From: Enterococcus_I eurekensis
Lineage (GTDB): Bacteria; Bacillota; Bacilli; Lactobacillales; Enterococcaceae
DNA length: 64,000 bases
Assembly: GCF_042654605.1 (NCBI RefSeq)
Contig: NZ_JBHSGT010000037.1
Location: forward strand, 1-64,000
Reading direction: 5' to 3'
The notes under the pieces were generated by a model that was not told the origin of the DNA, made no database searches, and worked only from the letters and a program-made list of their open reading frames with translations. The position numbers and the translations under genes were made by a program. Shown piece after piece: positions 49,045 through 58,974 of the stretch. The first letter of the stretch is position 1. Every line of letters begins with the position of its first letter.

Positions 49045-51033
49045 ATGATTGAAAGAGATACCACGCGAAAGTTTAATTTAGTTTCTAAATATCAGCCGGC
49101 AGGGGATCAGCCTCAAGCAATTCAAGAATTAGTTTCTGGCATTAATGAGAAACAAAAAGCCCAAGTTTTGCTAGGTGCTACGGGAACGGGGAAAACGTAC
49201 ACGATTTCAAACGTTATCCAGTCGGTCAATAAACCGACTTTAATTATTGCACATAATAAAACACTGGCGGGTCAATTATATGGCGAGTTTAAGGAGTTCT
49301 TCCCAGAAAATGCGGTTGAGTACTTTGTCAGTTATTACGATTATTATCAACCAGAAGCTTATGTGCCTTCGAGTGATACGTATATTGAAAAAGATTCGAG
49401 TGTCAATGATGAAATTGATAAATTGCGTCACTCCGCAACATCATCATTGTTAGAACGAAATGATGTTATCGTTGTTGCTTCGGTTTCATGTATTTTTGGT
49501 TTAGGTTCACCGATGGAGTATCAAAAACAAGTCGTTTCTTTAAGAATGGGCATGGAAATATCCCGTGATCAGGTCTTAAGAGCGCTAGTTGAAATTCAGT
49601 TCGAACGTAATGACATTGATTTTCAGCGTGGGCGTTTTCGTGTGCGCGGTGATGTGGTCGAAATCTTCCCGGCTTCACGTGATGAGCGCGCTTTGAGAGT
49701 CGAGTTTTTTGGTGATGAAATCGATCGGATTCGTGAGGTAGATGCGTTAACAGGTGAGATTATGAATGAGGTGGAACATGTTTCAATCTTCCCGGCAACT
49801 CACTTTATGACGGATGAAGATCATTTAGAAACAGCCATTCAAGCGATTCAAGATGAATTGACAATGCGTTTAGCGGTATTACACCAAAATAATCAACTGT
49901 TGGAAGCCCAACGTTTAGAGCAACGAACCAACTACGATATTGAAATGATGCGTGAAATGGGGTATACATCTGGTATTGAAAACTATTCGAGACATTTAGA
50001 TGGTCGAAAAGAAGGCGAACCGCCATATACATTGCTGGATTTTTTTCCGGAAGATTCTTTGATTGTAATTGACGAATCGCATGTGACAATGCCTCAAATT
50101 CGAGGGATGTATAATGGGGACCGTGCGCGTAAACAAATGCTCGTTGATTATGGGTTCCGATTACCATCCGCACTGGATAATCGTCCATTACGCCTAGAAG
50201 AATTTGAAAAACATGTCAATCAAATTATTTACGTTTCCGCAACACCGGGACCTTATGAGTATGAACAGACAGACCATATTATTCAACAAATTATTCGTCC
50301 AACTGGTTTGTTAGATCCAGTCGTTGAAGTTCGTCCGATTATGGGTCAAATTGATGACTTAGTCGGTGAAATTAACGAACGTGTGGCAAAAAATCAACGT
50401 GTTTTTGTCACAACTTTAACTAAAAAAATGTCAGAGGATTTAACAGATTACTTTAAAGAACTTGGTATTAAAGTAAAATACTTACATAGTGATATCAAAA
50501 CTCTAGAAAGAACGGAAATCATTCGTGACTTACGTTTAGGAGAATTTGACGTATTGATTGGTATTAATTTACTGCGTGAAGGGATTGACGTACCCGAAGT
50601 TTCGCTTGTTGCAATTCTAGATGCAGATAAGGAAGGTTTTTTACGAAGTGAGCGTTCGCTCGTGCAAACGATTGGTCGAGCGGCTCGTAATGCGGAAGGT
50701 AAAGTCATTATGTATGCGGATAAAATGACGGATTCTATGCAAAGAGCGATTGATGAAACACGTAGAAGGCGTGAAATTCAAGAAGCATATAATGAAGAAC
50801 ATGGCATTGTTCCGCAAACAATCATTAAAGATATTCGCCAAATGATTTCAATTTCAAAAGTAGCAAAAGAAGATGGAAGCGATGTTGCAACCTCTTATAA
50901 TGATCTTTCGAAAGAAGAAAAAGAACTCTTTATTTTGAAATTAGAACAAGAAATGCGCGAAGCAGCGAAAACATTAGATTTTGAAAAAGCAGCAACACTA
51001 AGAGATACAATCTTAGAACTAAAAGCGCAATAA
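49045..51033 (+). CDS. uvrB: Excinuclease ABC subunit B
   Basis: Damage-verification helicase of nucleotide excision repair, 662 residues. Helicase motif I LLGATGTGKTYT (about 36-47), the beta-hairpin region YYDYYQPEAYVP (about 93-104), motif II VIDESHV, motif VI QTIGRAARNAEGKVIMYAD, and the C-terminal UVR domain (EQEMREAAKTLDFEKAATLRD, about 632-652). Operon with uvrA, under the SOS box. Confidence 0.97.
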   Translation: MIERDTTRKFNLVSKYQPAGDQPQAIQELVSGINEKQKAQVLLGATGTGKTYTISNVIQSVNKPTLIIAHNKTLAGQLYGEFKEFFPENAVEYFVSYYDYYQPEAYVPSSDTYIEKDSSVNDEIDKLRHSATSSLLERNDVIVVASVSCIFGLGSPMEYQKQVVSLRMGMEISRDQVLRALVEIQFERNDIDFQRGRFRVRGDVVEIFPASRDERALRVEFFGDEIDRIREVDALTGEIMNEVEHVSIFPATHFMTDEDHLETAIQAIQDELTMRLAVLHQNNQLLEAQRLEQRTNYDIEMMREMGYTSGIENYSRHLDGRKEGEPPYTLLDFFPEDSLIVIDESHVTMPQIRGMYNGDRARKQMLVDYGFRLPSALDNRPLRLEEFEKHVNQIIYVSATPGPYEYEQTDHIIQQIIRPTGLLDPVVEVRPIMGQIDDLVGEINERVAKNQRVFVTTLTKKMSEDLTDYFKELGIKVKYLHSDIKTLERTEIIRDLRLGEFDVLIGINLLREGIDVPEVSLVAILDADKEGFLRSERSLVQTIGRAARNAEGKVIMYADKMTDSMQRAIDETRRRREIQEAYNEEHGIVPQTIIKDIRQMISISKVAKEDGSDVATSYNDLSKEEKELFILKLEQEMREAAKTLDFEKAATLRDTILELKAQ

Positions 51034-51045
51034 AGGAGCAAAATG

Positions 51046-53871
51046 ATGGCAAATGATAAAATAATTATCAAGGGCGCACGCGCTCATAACTTGAAAAATA
51101 TAGATGTGACAATCCCACGTGATGAGCTCGTTGTTATTACGGGATTATCGGGTTCCGGTAAAAGTTCTCTCGCTTTTGATACGCTTTATGCCGAAGGGCA
51201 ACGACGTTATGTTGAAAGTTTATCGGCTTATGCTCGTCAATTCCTTGGCCAAATGGATAAGCCAGATGTTGATAGTATCGATGGTTTAAGTCCTGCTATT
51301 TCAATTGATCAAAAGACAACGAGTAAAAACCCTCGTTCAACGGTAGGGACCGTCACAGAAATTAATGATTATATGCGTTTATTGTATGCTCGAATTGGAC
51401 ACCCCATTTGTCCAAACGATCATATTGAAATTACAAGTCAAACAATTGAACAAATGGTTGATCAAGTTTTGGAATTACCCGAGCGCAGTCGAATTCAAAT
51501 TTTGTCACCACTTGTTAATCAAAAGCGTGGACAACATAAAAAAGTTTTTGAACGCATTCAAAAAGAAGGATATGTTCGTGTCCGTGTCAACGGTGAAATT
51601 TATGATGTTAGTGAAGCGCCAGAGTTAGAAAAAAACAAAAAGCATGACATCGCAATTGTCGTCGATCGAATTGTCGTAAAAGAGGGTATTCGTTCACGCT
51701 TATTTGATTCTTTAGAAAATGCCTTACGATTAGCAGAAGGTTATGCGCTAGTTGATGTCGATGGTGAAAAAGAATTACTCTTTAGTGAACATTATGCCTG
51801 TCCTTATTGTGGATTTACTGTTGGTGAGTTAGAACCACGGTTATTCTCGTTCAACGCGCCATTTGGAGCTTGTAGTGAATGCGATGGTTTGGGAATCAAG
51901 TTAGAAGTCGATGTTGATTTAGTTGTGCCTGATCGCTCAAAAACGTTGCTTCAAGGGGCATTGATTCCTTGGAATCCAATTAGTTCGCAATATTATCCAC
52001 AAATGCTTGAGCAAGCCTGTGCCGAATTTAATATTGATATGGATACGCCATTTGAAGAATTGCCAGAAGAGCATCAGCAAATCATCTTATATGGGTCAAA
52101 TGGTGAGACTTTCCATTTCCATTATGAAAATGATTTTGGTGGTATTCGTGATGTGGAGGTGGCTTTCGAAGGTGTAATTACTAATATCAATCGTCGTTAT
52201 CATGAAACGAATAGTGATTTTACACGAGAACAAATGCGTTTATATATGACGGAACTTTCTTGTCAAACATGTCATGGTTATCGTTTGAATCCGCAAGCTC
52301 TAGCAGTGAAAGTCAACGATATGCATATTGGGGAAGTCAGTGACTATTCAATTAATCATGTGATTGATTTTGTTGAAGGATTAGAGTTATCTGAAGCTGA
52401 AAAAATCATTGCGCATTCAATCGTCAAAGAAATTCATGATCGTTTGAGCTTTTTGCAAAATGTGGGACTAAATTATTTAACTTTAAGTCGTGCATCTGGT
52501 AGTTTATCAGGTGGCGAAGCCCAACGTATTCGTTTAGCTACCCAAATTGGCTCCAATCTTTCGGGAGTTTTATATATCTTAGACGAACCTTCAATCGGCT
52601 TGCATCAACGTGACAATGATCGCTTACTAGGCTCATTGAGAAAAATGAGAGACTTAGGAAATACCTTGATTGTCGTTGAACACGATGAAGATACGATGAT
52701 GGCGGCTGATTATTTAATTGATATCGGTCCAGGAGCAGGTCACGCGGGTGGTGAAGTTGTGGCTTATGGAACACCACAAGAAGTGGCAGCGAATCCTGAT
52801 TCTTTAACTGGTCAGTATTTATCTGGTAAACGAAAAATTCCAGTGCCAAAAGTTCGACGTGAAGGCAATGGTTTGTCAATCAAAGTCTCAGGCGCAACGG
52901 AAAATAACTTGAAAGATATATCGGTCGAATTTCCTTTAGGGCGTTTTGTGGCCGTTACAGGTGTCTCAGGTTCAGGAAAATCAACACTAGTCAATGATAT
53001 TTTGAAAAAAGCTTTGGCACAAAAGATTAACCGCAACTCCAATAAACCTGGGAAATTCAAAAAAATAACGGGTTATAAACATATTGAGCGCTTAATCGAT
53101 ATCGACCAAAGCCCGATTGGTCGTACACCACGTAGTAATCCGGCGACTTACACCAGTGTTTTTGATGACATTCGTGATTTATTTGCAGCTACCAATGAAG
53201 CCAAAATACGAGGATACAAAAAGGGTCGTTTTAGTTTTAACGTTAAAGGTGGTCGTTGTGAAGCGTGTAAAGGTGATGGTATCTTAAAAATTGAGATGCA
53301 CTTTTTACCGGATGTTTATGTGCCATGTGAAGTTTGTCATGGCAAACGCTATAACTCTGAGACATTAGAAGTTCGTTATAAAGGAAAAAATATTGCCGAC
53401 ATTTTAGATTTGACCGTTGAAGATGCAGTTGTGTTTTTCAAAGCAATTCCTAAAATCCATCGTAAATTACAAACAATTGTCGATGTTGGTTTAGGCTATG
53501 TGACTTTAGGTCAACCGGCAACAACTTTATCGGGTGGGGAAGCACAGCGGATGAAGCTAGCTAGCGAACTTCATAAAAAGTCACACGGGAAAAGTTTGTA
53601 TATCTTGGATGAACCAACGACAGGTTTGCATTCCGAAGACATTGCCAAATTGTTAGTCGTCTTAGAACGTTTAGTCGATCAAGGGAATACTGTTTTAGTC
53701 ATTGAACATAATTTAGATGTGATTAAATCGGCCGACTATTTAATTGATTTAGGACCAGAAGGTGGCGAGGGTGGGGGTACATTACTTGCTACCGGTACTC
53801 CAGAAGAAATTGCACAAGTTGCCGAAAGTTACACAGGTCAATATTTAAAAAAAGTATTACAAAAAGGTTAA
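51046..53871 (+). CDS. uvrA: Excinuclease ABC subunit A
   Basis: Damage-recognition ATPase, about 941 residues. Two ABC cassettes: Walker A GLSGSGKSSLAFD (about 31-43) and GVSGSGKSTLVND (about 640), each with an LSGGEAQR signature. Zinc modules CPYCGF...CSECDGLG (about 250-283) and CEACKGDG...CEVCHGKRY (about 740-770) are complete. AAAGGAG at 51032-51038 fits ATG 51046 (7 bases) better than ATG 51043 (4 bases). Confidence 0.97.
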   Translation: MANDKIIIKGARAHNLKNIDVTIPRDELVVITGLSGSGKSSLAFDTLYAEGQRRYVESLSAYARQFLGQMDKPDVDSIDGLSPAISIDQKTTSKNPRSTVGTVTEINDYMRLLYARIGHPICPNDHIEITSQTIEQMVDQVLELPERSRIQILSPLVNQKRGQHKKVFERIQKEGYVRVRVNGEIYDVSEAPELEKNKKHDIAIVVDRIVVKEGIRSRLFDSLENALRLAEGYALVDVDGEKELLFSEHYACPYCGFTVGELEPRLFSFNAPFGACSECDGLGIKLEVDVDLVVPDRSKTLLQGALIPWNPISSQYYPQMLEQACAEFNIDMDTPFEELPEEHQQIILYGSNGETFHFHYENDFGGIRDVEVAFEGVITNINRRYHETNSDFTREQMRLYMTELSCQTCHGYRLNPQALAVKVNDMHIGEVSDYSINHVIDFVEGLELSEAEKIIAHSIVKEIHDRLSFLQNVGLNYLTLSRASGSLSGGEAQRIRLATQIGSNLSGVLYILDEPSIGLHQRDNDRLLGSLRKMRDLGNTLIVVEHDEDTMMAADYLIDIGPGAGHAGGEVVAYGTPQEVAANPDSLTGQYLSGKRKIPVPKVRREGNGLSIKVSGATENNLKDISVEFPLGRFVAVTGVSGSGKSTLVNDILKKALAQKINRNSNKPGKFKKITGYKHIERLIDIDQSPIGRTPRSNPATYTSVFDDIRDLFAATNEAKIRGYKKGRFSFNVKGGRCEACKGDGILKIEMHFLPDVYVPCEVCHGKRYNSETLEVRYKGKNIADILDLTVEDAVVFFKAIPKIHRKLQTIVDVGLGYVTLGQPATTLSGGEAQRMKLASELHKKSHGKSLYILDEPTTGLHSEDIAKLLVVLERLVDQGNTVLVIEHNLDVIKSADYLIDLGPEGGEGGGTLLATGTPEEIAQVAESYTGQYLKKVLQKG

Positions 53872-53880
53872 TGAATGATA

Positions 53881-53911
53881 AAAAGGCAGAGACATTTCTT
53901 CTCTGTCTTTT
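53881..53911 (+). terminator. Terminator after uvrA
   Basis: AAAAG-CAGAGA pairs with TCTCTG-CTTTT (one G-T pair). Confidence 0.8.
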
Positions 53912-53995
53912 CGTGCGTATTAATCAAGTTTAATCAGGTGGTTTTTTTGTTTTTATGAACATTAAGGAAAAACGATAGCCATGACACGCACGGAG

Positions 53996-54004
53996 TGTTA
54001 CAAT
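53996..54004 (+). promoter_or_regulatory. Extended -10 promoter of rapZ-yvcK-whiA
   Basis: TGT-TACAAT, 32 bases before rapZ. An imperfect inverted repeat (TGACAC, 7 bases, GTGTTA, 53982-54000) overlaps it and could be an operator. Confidence 0.5.
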
Positions 54005-54036
54005 GGTGAGTAGAAAATTAAAAAGGACTGATTGCG

Positions 54037-54921
54037 ATGACAGAAAGTTTAGAGCTAGTCATTATTACTGGTATGAGTGGCGCTGGGAAAACAGTGGCAA
54101 TTCAAAGTTTTGAAGACATGGGCTATTTTTGTATTGATAATATGCCCCCCAATCTAATTCCGAAATTTTGGGAATTAGTAAAAGAATCTGGTAAAGTAAC
54201 GAAAATAGCATTAGTTGTTGATTTACGTTCTCGTTCTTTTTTTGAAGAAATCCAAAGTATGTTAATTAGTATTGAAAATACAGCCTTTATCGATACGCGG
54301 GTCTTGTTTTTAGATGCCTCTGATAGTGAGTTGGTTTCACGCTACAAAGAAACTCGCAGAACACATCCGTTAGCTATGGATGGTTTAATCACTGAAGGAA
54401 TCCGTAAAGAACGCGCAATTTTAGATGATTTAAAAACACAAGCATCAATTGTGATCGATACGACAAATTTAACACCGCGTCAATTGCGTGAAACGATTAA
54501 TCATGAGTTCAAAGCATCAAAAGAAAGTGGATTCCGAATTGAAATGTTATCGTTTGGTTTTAAATATGGGATTCCAATTGATGCTGATATCGTGATGGAT
54601 GTGCGCTTTTTACCAAATCCACATTATATTTCAGAGTTAAGACCGCAAACAGGCTTGGATCAACCCGTGTATGATTATGTGATGAGTTTCCCTGAAACAG
54701 AAAGTTTCTATCAACAGTTTAATCAACTATTGCATAGTATTGTTCCAGGCTATATTAAAGAAGGCAAAAGTAGTTTAACAGTAGCTATCGGTTGTACAGG
54801 TGGACAACATCGTTCGGTTGCATTAACAAAACGTTTAACGGAATCGTTTAAAGATGAATATAAAGTCAATACGACACACCGCGACAAAGATAAGCGGAAA
54901 GAAACGGTTAACCGCTCATGA
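54037..54921 (+). CDS. rapZ: RapZ/YvcJ nucleotide-binding protein
   Basis: P-loop protein of 294 residues. Walker A GMSGAGKT (about 10-17), CIDNMPPNLIPKF, VVDLRSR, and the C-terminal domain with GCTGGQHRSV (about 250-259). In E. coli RapZ adapts RNase E to the GlmZ/GlmY RNAs that control GlmS; in Firmicutes (YvcJ) the partner is less clear. Linked, as usual, to yvcK and whiA; ATGA overlap with yvcK. Confidence 0.93.
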   Translation: MTESLELVIITGMSGAGKTVAIQSFEDMGYFCIDNMPPNLIPKFWELVKESGKVTKIALVVDLRSRSFFEEIQSMLISIENTAFIDTRVLFLDASDSELVSRYKETRRTHPLAMDGLITEGIRKERAILDDLKTQASIVIDTTNLTPRQLRETINHEFKASKESGFRIEMLSFGFKYGIPIDADIVMDVRFLPNPHYISELRPQTGLDQPVYDYVMSFPETESFYQQFNQLLHSIVPGYIKEGKSSLTVAIGCTGGQHRSVALTKRLTESFKDEYKVNTTHRDKDKRKETVNRS

Positions 54922-55904
54922 AATTAAAAACGTATCGTATTCGTAAACCGAAAGTTGTGGTCATCGGTGGGGGGACAGGCTTACCTGTCCTTTTAAAAAG
55001 TTTACGAAATCAAAGTATGGATATCACAGCTATCGTGACGGTGGCCGATGATGGTGGTAGTAGTGGCGAGTTGCGTGAATCCATAACAACAATGGCACCA
55101 CCAGGGGACTTAAGAAATGTCTTAGTTTCCCTATCAGATATGCCGCAATTATATGCTGATATTTTCCAGTATCGTTTTAAAAAAGAAGATAAATTTTTAG
55201 CGAATCACGCTTTGGGAAATTTGATTATTGCAGCGATGTCCGAAATGCGTGAGAGTACCTATGAAGCGATTCAACTTCTTTCAACGATGATGCATGTTCA
55301 AGGGAAAGTTTATCCTTCATCCGATCAACCGTTAGTTTTACATGCCGTTTTCAAAGATGGTACGAGTGTTTCTGGTGAATCAAAAATTGCGGAACATCGT
55401 AAAACAATTGATCATGTTTTTGTTACTCAAGCTTGTGGAGCAACACCAAAAGCTGCCCGAAAAGTTGTCACGTCAATTTTAGAGGCCGATTTAATTGTCT
55501 TAGGTCCAGGAAGCTTATTTACAAGTATTCTACCAAATCTAATGATCCCAGAAATTGGTGAAGCATTACTCCAAACGACAGCAGAAACTGTTTATGTTTG
55601 TAATATTATGACACAAAAAGGTGAAACGGAGCATTTCTCAGATGCTGATCATATAAAAATTTTGCATCAGCACTTGAAGCAACCATTTATTGATACTGTT
55701 TTGGTTAATACCGAAAAAGTTCCAGAAGGGTACATGGATTTTGAAGTCTATGATGAATACCTCGTTCAGGTAACACATGATTTTAATGATTTAAGAGCGC
55801 AAGGTTGTCGCGTCGTTTCGACAGATTTCTTAGAGTTACGAGACGGTGGCGTCTTCCATGACGGTGATAAAGTTGTTGAAGAGTTACTAAGAATTTTGTA
55901 TTAA
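54918..55904 (+). CDS. yvcK: UDP-GlcNAc-binding protein YvcK (GlmR)
   Basis: A 328-residue CofD-like protein. Motifs: VVIGGGTGLPVLLKSLR (about 14-30), VTVADDGGSSGELRE, PPGDLRNVLVSLS and LGPGSLFTSILPNLM. The B. subtilis homologue stimulates GlmS and steers carbon into the peptidoglycan precursor UDP-GlcNAc. Here glmM and the D-Asp ligase lie within 7 kb. Translation is coupled to rapZ (4-base overlap). Confidence 0.93.
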   Translation: MKLKTYRIRKPKVVVIGGGTGLPVLLKSLRNQSMDITAIVTVADDGGSSGELRESITTMAPPGDLRNVLVSLSDMPQLYADIFQYRFKKEDKFLANHALGNLIIAAMSEMRESTYEAIQLLSTMMHVQGKVYPSSDQPLVLHAVFKDGTSVSGESKIAEHRKTIDHVFVTQACGATPKAARKVVTSILEADLIVLGPGSLFTSILPNLMIPEIGEALLQTTAETVYVCNIMTQKGETEHFSDADHIKILHQHLKQPFIDTVLVNTEKVPEGYMDFEVYDEYLVQVTHDFNDLRAQGCRVVSTDFLELRDGGVFHDGDKVVEELLRILY

Positions 55905-55940
55905 TAAGGTTACTGGAATCTAGAAAAAAGAGGTGATAAG

Positions 55941-56876
55941 ATGTCTTTTGCATCAGAAGTAAAAAAAGAATTAACAACATTGGAAGTTCATCGTGAGCAT
56001 GCAAAGGCTGAATTAGCTGCTTTGATCCGGATGAATGGTTCCTTAAGTATTCAAAATCAGCAATTTATATTAAATGTTCAGACTGAGAATGCGGCAATTG
56101 CTCGTCGTATTTATTCATTATTGAAAGATCATTATAATGTTCGCAGTGAATTACTTGTTCGCCGTCGGATGAAATTAAAGAAGAACAATGTTTATATTGT
56201 GCGATTAAAACAAGAAACAAAAGATGTTCTTGATGATTTAAGTATCTTAGAAGGTATGATGGTCCATAGTCATGTTTCCGATGACATTATGGGGAATTCT
56301 CAAAAAATGCGTTCTTATTTACGTGGGGCTTTTATGGCGTCAGGCTCCGTGAATAATCCTGAAACGAGTCGTTATCATTTAGAAATTTATTCAACGTATG
56401 AAGAGCATAATCAAGATATTTGTGATATGCTCAATTATTATGATTTAAATGCTCGGACACTTGAGCGCAGAAATGGTTATATATCTTATTTAAAGGGAGC
56501 CGAACATATTGCTGACTTTCTCACATTGATTGGTGCAACCAATTCCATGTTGAAGTTTGAAGATGTTCGAATTGTCCGAGATATGCGTAACTCTGTGAAT
56601 CGTATTGTCAATTGCGAAACAGCCAATATGAACAAAATGATTGATGCTGCTTCTAAACAAATTGAAAATATTGAATTCATTGAAGCGCGAGTTGGCTTGA
56701 GCGCTTTGCCTGAAAAATTGCAAGAAATTGCCCGTTTACGTATTGAAAATCCAGAAGTTAGTTTGAAGGAACTCGGGGAAATGGTCCCTTCAGGTGTGAT
56801 TTCGAAATCAGGAATTAATCATCGAATTCGTAAAATCAATGAATTTGCTGAGAATCTCCGAGAGAAAAGTCGTTAA
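55941..56876 (+). CDS. whiA: DNA-binding protein WhiA
   Basis: A 311-residue protein with a LAGLIDADG-like N-terminal domain (MRSYLRGAFMASGSVNNPETSRYHLEI, about residues 127-153) and a C-terminal helix-turn-helix (about 225-305, VSLKELGEMVPSGVISKSGINHRIRK). Sporulation regulator in Streptomyces; in Firmicutes it affects cell division and chromosome segregation. AGAGGTG precedes ATG. Third gene of the rapZ unit. Confidence 0.94.
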   Translation: MSFASEVKKELTTLEVHREHAKAELAALIRMNGSLSIQNQQFILNVQTENAAIARRIYSLLKDHYNVRSELLVRRRMKLKKNNVYIVRLKQETKDVLDDLSILEGMMVHSHVSDDIMGNSQKMRSYLRGAFMASGSVNNPETSRYHLEIYSTYEEHNQDICDMLNYYDLNARTLERRNGYISYLKGAEHIADFLTLIGATNSMLKFEDVRIVRDMRNSVNRIVNCETANMNKMIDAASKQIENIEFIEARVGLSALPEKLQEIARLRIENPEVSLKELGEMVPSGVISKSGINHRIRKINEFAENLREKSR

Positions 56877-56921
56877 TTTTCAAATAAAATCGAAGAAATC
56901 TTTAAAAATGTATGTTTTTTA

Positions 56922-56930
56922 TGGTAGGAT
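56922..56930 (+). promoter_or_regulatory. Extended -10 promoter of the D-Asp ligase gene
   Basis: TGG-TAGGAT, about 40 bases before the ligase start. It overlaps the longer upstream open frame, which argues against that frame being the start. Confidence 0.4.
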
Positions 56931-56970
56931 GATTGAGATGAAGAAAATCTTGGAAAAAGAGAGTGTTAAA

Positions 56971-58224
56971 ATGGTACAAAAGAAATTTGTCCCTATTTTA
57001 CTAGGGAGTGACATGAATGTTTATGGAATGGCCAAATCATTCCATGAAGCTTATGGAATTAAATCAGAAGCTCATGCTGGAATCGTTCTAGCACCAACGA
57101 AAGATAGTCAAATTGTTACGGTCCATCCAACCGAAGGATTTGATGAGGATCCAATTTTTACTCAAACATTGCTGGAATTGGCTCAAACAACTTACAATCA
57201 ATCGGACGTTACCTATTTGTTAATTCCTTGTGGCGATGGTTATGCAGAACTTTTATCGCAAAATAAAGCGGTCTTAGCACCCTATTATACATTTATTGCC
57301 AATGACTATGATTTATTTAAAAATTTAGTCAATAAAGTAGCTTTCTATGATGTTTGTGAGAAATATAAATTGCCATATCCTAAAACACAAATTATTACAA
57401 AAAATGCTTTAAAATCGGGGAAATACGAGGATGAACTGCCGTTTGATTTTCCGGTTGCTTTGAAGCCAGCCAATAGTGTGGAATGGTTATCTGTTGAGTT
57501 TGAAGGACGAAAAAAAGCTTTTATTATACATGATAGAAATGAATTTGACGTCATTATTGAACGCATTTATCAAGCTGGTTACCAAAGCGAAATGATTGCG
57601 CAAGATTTTATACCAGGTGATGATAGTAATATGCGTGTGTTGAACTCGTACGTTGATCATAATCATCAAGTTCGTTTGATGGGCTTAGGTCACCCGTTGT
57701 TAGAAGATCCTAGTCCAGGATCTGTGGGTAACTATGTTGTGATTTTACCAGATGAAGACGAAAAGCTCTATCATCGCATTGAGAAATTCTTAAAAGACAT
57801 TAATTATGTTGGTTTTGCGAATTTTGACTTGAAATACGATGCAAGAGATGATGAATATAAACTTTTTGAAATTAATTTGCGTCAAGGTAGAAGTAGTTTC
57901 TTTCTAACTTTAAACGGCTTAAACTTAGCGAAATTTATTACGGATGATTTAGTATTCAATCGTGAGTTTAAAGGAACTGTGTATGGTAAAAGAGACTCTG
58001 ATCAATCCAAACTATGGTTAGGTGTTCCAAAGAAAGTCTTTTTAGCCTACGCCAATGAAAATGCTGAAAAAGAACGTGGTAAAAAATTATTACAAGCTGG
58101 ACGTTGGGGAACAACAATTTTTTATGAAAAAGACCATTCGCTGAGTCGTTTTTTACGAATGAAGTGGGCCTTCCATAAATACAATGAGCGATTTAAAAAA
58201 TACTTTGAAGTGAAAGAAGGGTAA
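56971..58224 (+). CDS. D-aspartate ligase (peptidoglycan cross-bridge)
   Basis: ATP-grasp enzyme of 417 residues expected to attach the beta-carboxyl of D-Asp to L-Lys of UDP-MurNAc-pentapeptide. The start KKFVPILLGSDMNVYGMAKSFHEAYG and segments LLIPCGDGYAELL, FPVALKPANSVEW, VQDFIPGDDSNMRVLN-like and EINLRQGRSSFF closely match Enterococcus faecium Aslfm as I remember it. The adjacent racemase supplies the substrate, as in E. faecium. Start ATG 56971 follows AAAAAGAGAG; the frame extends upstream into whiA without a ribosome site. This predicts a Lys-D-Asp (or D-Asn) wall, as in Vagococcus and the E. faecium group. Confidence 0.9.
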   Translation: MVQKKFVPILLGSDMNVYGMAKSFHEAYGIKSEAHAGIVLAPTKDSQIVTVHPTEGFDEDPIFTQTLLELAQTTYNQSDVTYLLIPCGDGYAELLSQNKAVLAPYYTFIANDYDLFKNLVNKVAFYDVCEKYKLPYPKTQIITKNALKSGKYEDELPFDFPVALKPANSVEWLSVEFEGRKKAFIIHDRNEFDVIIERIYQAGYQSEMIAQDFIPGDDSNMRVLNSYVDHNHQVRLMGLGHPLLEDPSPGSVGNYVVILPDEDEKLYHRIEKFLKDINYVGFANFDLKYDARDDEYKLFEINLRQGRSSFFLTLNGLNLAKFITDDLVFNREFKGTVYGKRDSDQSKLWLGVPKKVFLAYANENAEKERGKKLLQAGRWGTTIFYEKDHSLSRFLRMKWAFHKYNERFKKYFEVKEG

Positions 58225-58227
58225 TCA

Positions 58228-58929
58228 ATGCGCGACTTTTTTAGTATTCTTGGAGGCATGGGAACAATGGCGACAGAAAGCTTTATTCATCTGTTAAACA
58301 AACGCGTCGATGCTAAAAAAGACCAAGATTATTTGAATTATGTGTTATTCAATCATGCGACCGTGCCTGATCGAACAGCTTATATTTTAAATAAAAACCA
58401 CGAAAACCCCTTGCCTTATTTATTAGAGGATATCGAACAGCAAAATAAATTACAACCAGCCTTTATCGTTTTGACCTGTAACACTGCACATCATTTTTTT
58501 GATGAGTTACAAGCTGCTACGAACATACCAATGCTTAATATGCCACAGGAAGCTGTTAAAGAAGTTGTTCAATCAGGGACAACTGGAAAAGTGGCTTTTT
58601 TTGGAACAGAAGGTAGTGTCAAAGCGGGAATTTATGAAAAGGCGATGCGGGCTTCAGGTTTAGATGTCTATCTTCCACCATATGAATTACAACAAAAAAT
58701 TAGTTATTTGATTTATCATGAAATTAAAGAAAATGACTATTTGAATGATGTTTTATACTATGAAATTTTACAGGCGGCACTGGATGCGGGCTGTAAAAAA
58801 ATCATTTTAGGTTGTACGGAGTTATCGTTAATGCAAGAACATTTTTCAAAACACGATTTTCCGGTAGTCGATGCCCAATCGGTTTTAGTCGATCGGACAA
58901 TTGAAAGAGCCTTAACATTAAAAAAATGA
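58228..58929 (+). CDS. racD: Aspartate racemase
   Basis: PLP-independent Asp/Glu/hydantoin racemase family, 233 residues. The two catalytic cysteines lie in VLTCNTAHHF (about residue 84) and ILGCTELSL (about residue 193), with LGGMGTMATESF at the N terminus. Directly follows the D-Asp ligase (3-base gap), so D-aspartate for the peptidoglycan branch is the likely product. Glutamate racemase (MurI) is the alternative, but the sequence pattern and neighbour argue against it. Confidence 0.9.
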   Translation: MRDFFSILGGMGTMATESFIHLLNKRVDAKKDQDYLNYVLFNHATVPDRTAYILNKNHENPLPYLLEDIEQQNKLQPAFIVLTCNTAHHFFDELQAATNIPMLNMPQEAVKEVVQSGTTGKVAFFGTEGSVKAGIYEKAMRASGLDVYLPPYELQQKISYLIYHEIKENDYLNDVLYYEILQAALDAGCKKIILGCTELSLMQEHFSKHDFPVVDAQSVLVDRTIERALTLKK

Positions 58930-58960
58930 AGAGTTAGGAAAGGTTAATCCCTTTCTTTAC
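58922..58960 (+). terminator. Bidirectional terminator between racD and the DsbA-like gene
   Basis: AAAATGAAGAGT...GAAAGG pairs with CCTTTC...ACTCTTCATTTT. Runs of A and T on the two sides allow use on both strands. Confidence 0.85.
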
Positions 58961-58974
58961 TCTTCATTTTATTT

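Noticed and set aside
48810..49064. 85-codon upstream extension of glnP
   Set aside because: It runs through the uvrB start region and the glnP promoter; the signal peptide begins at ATG 48809 with its own GGAGGG.
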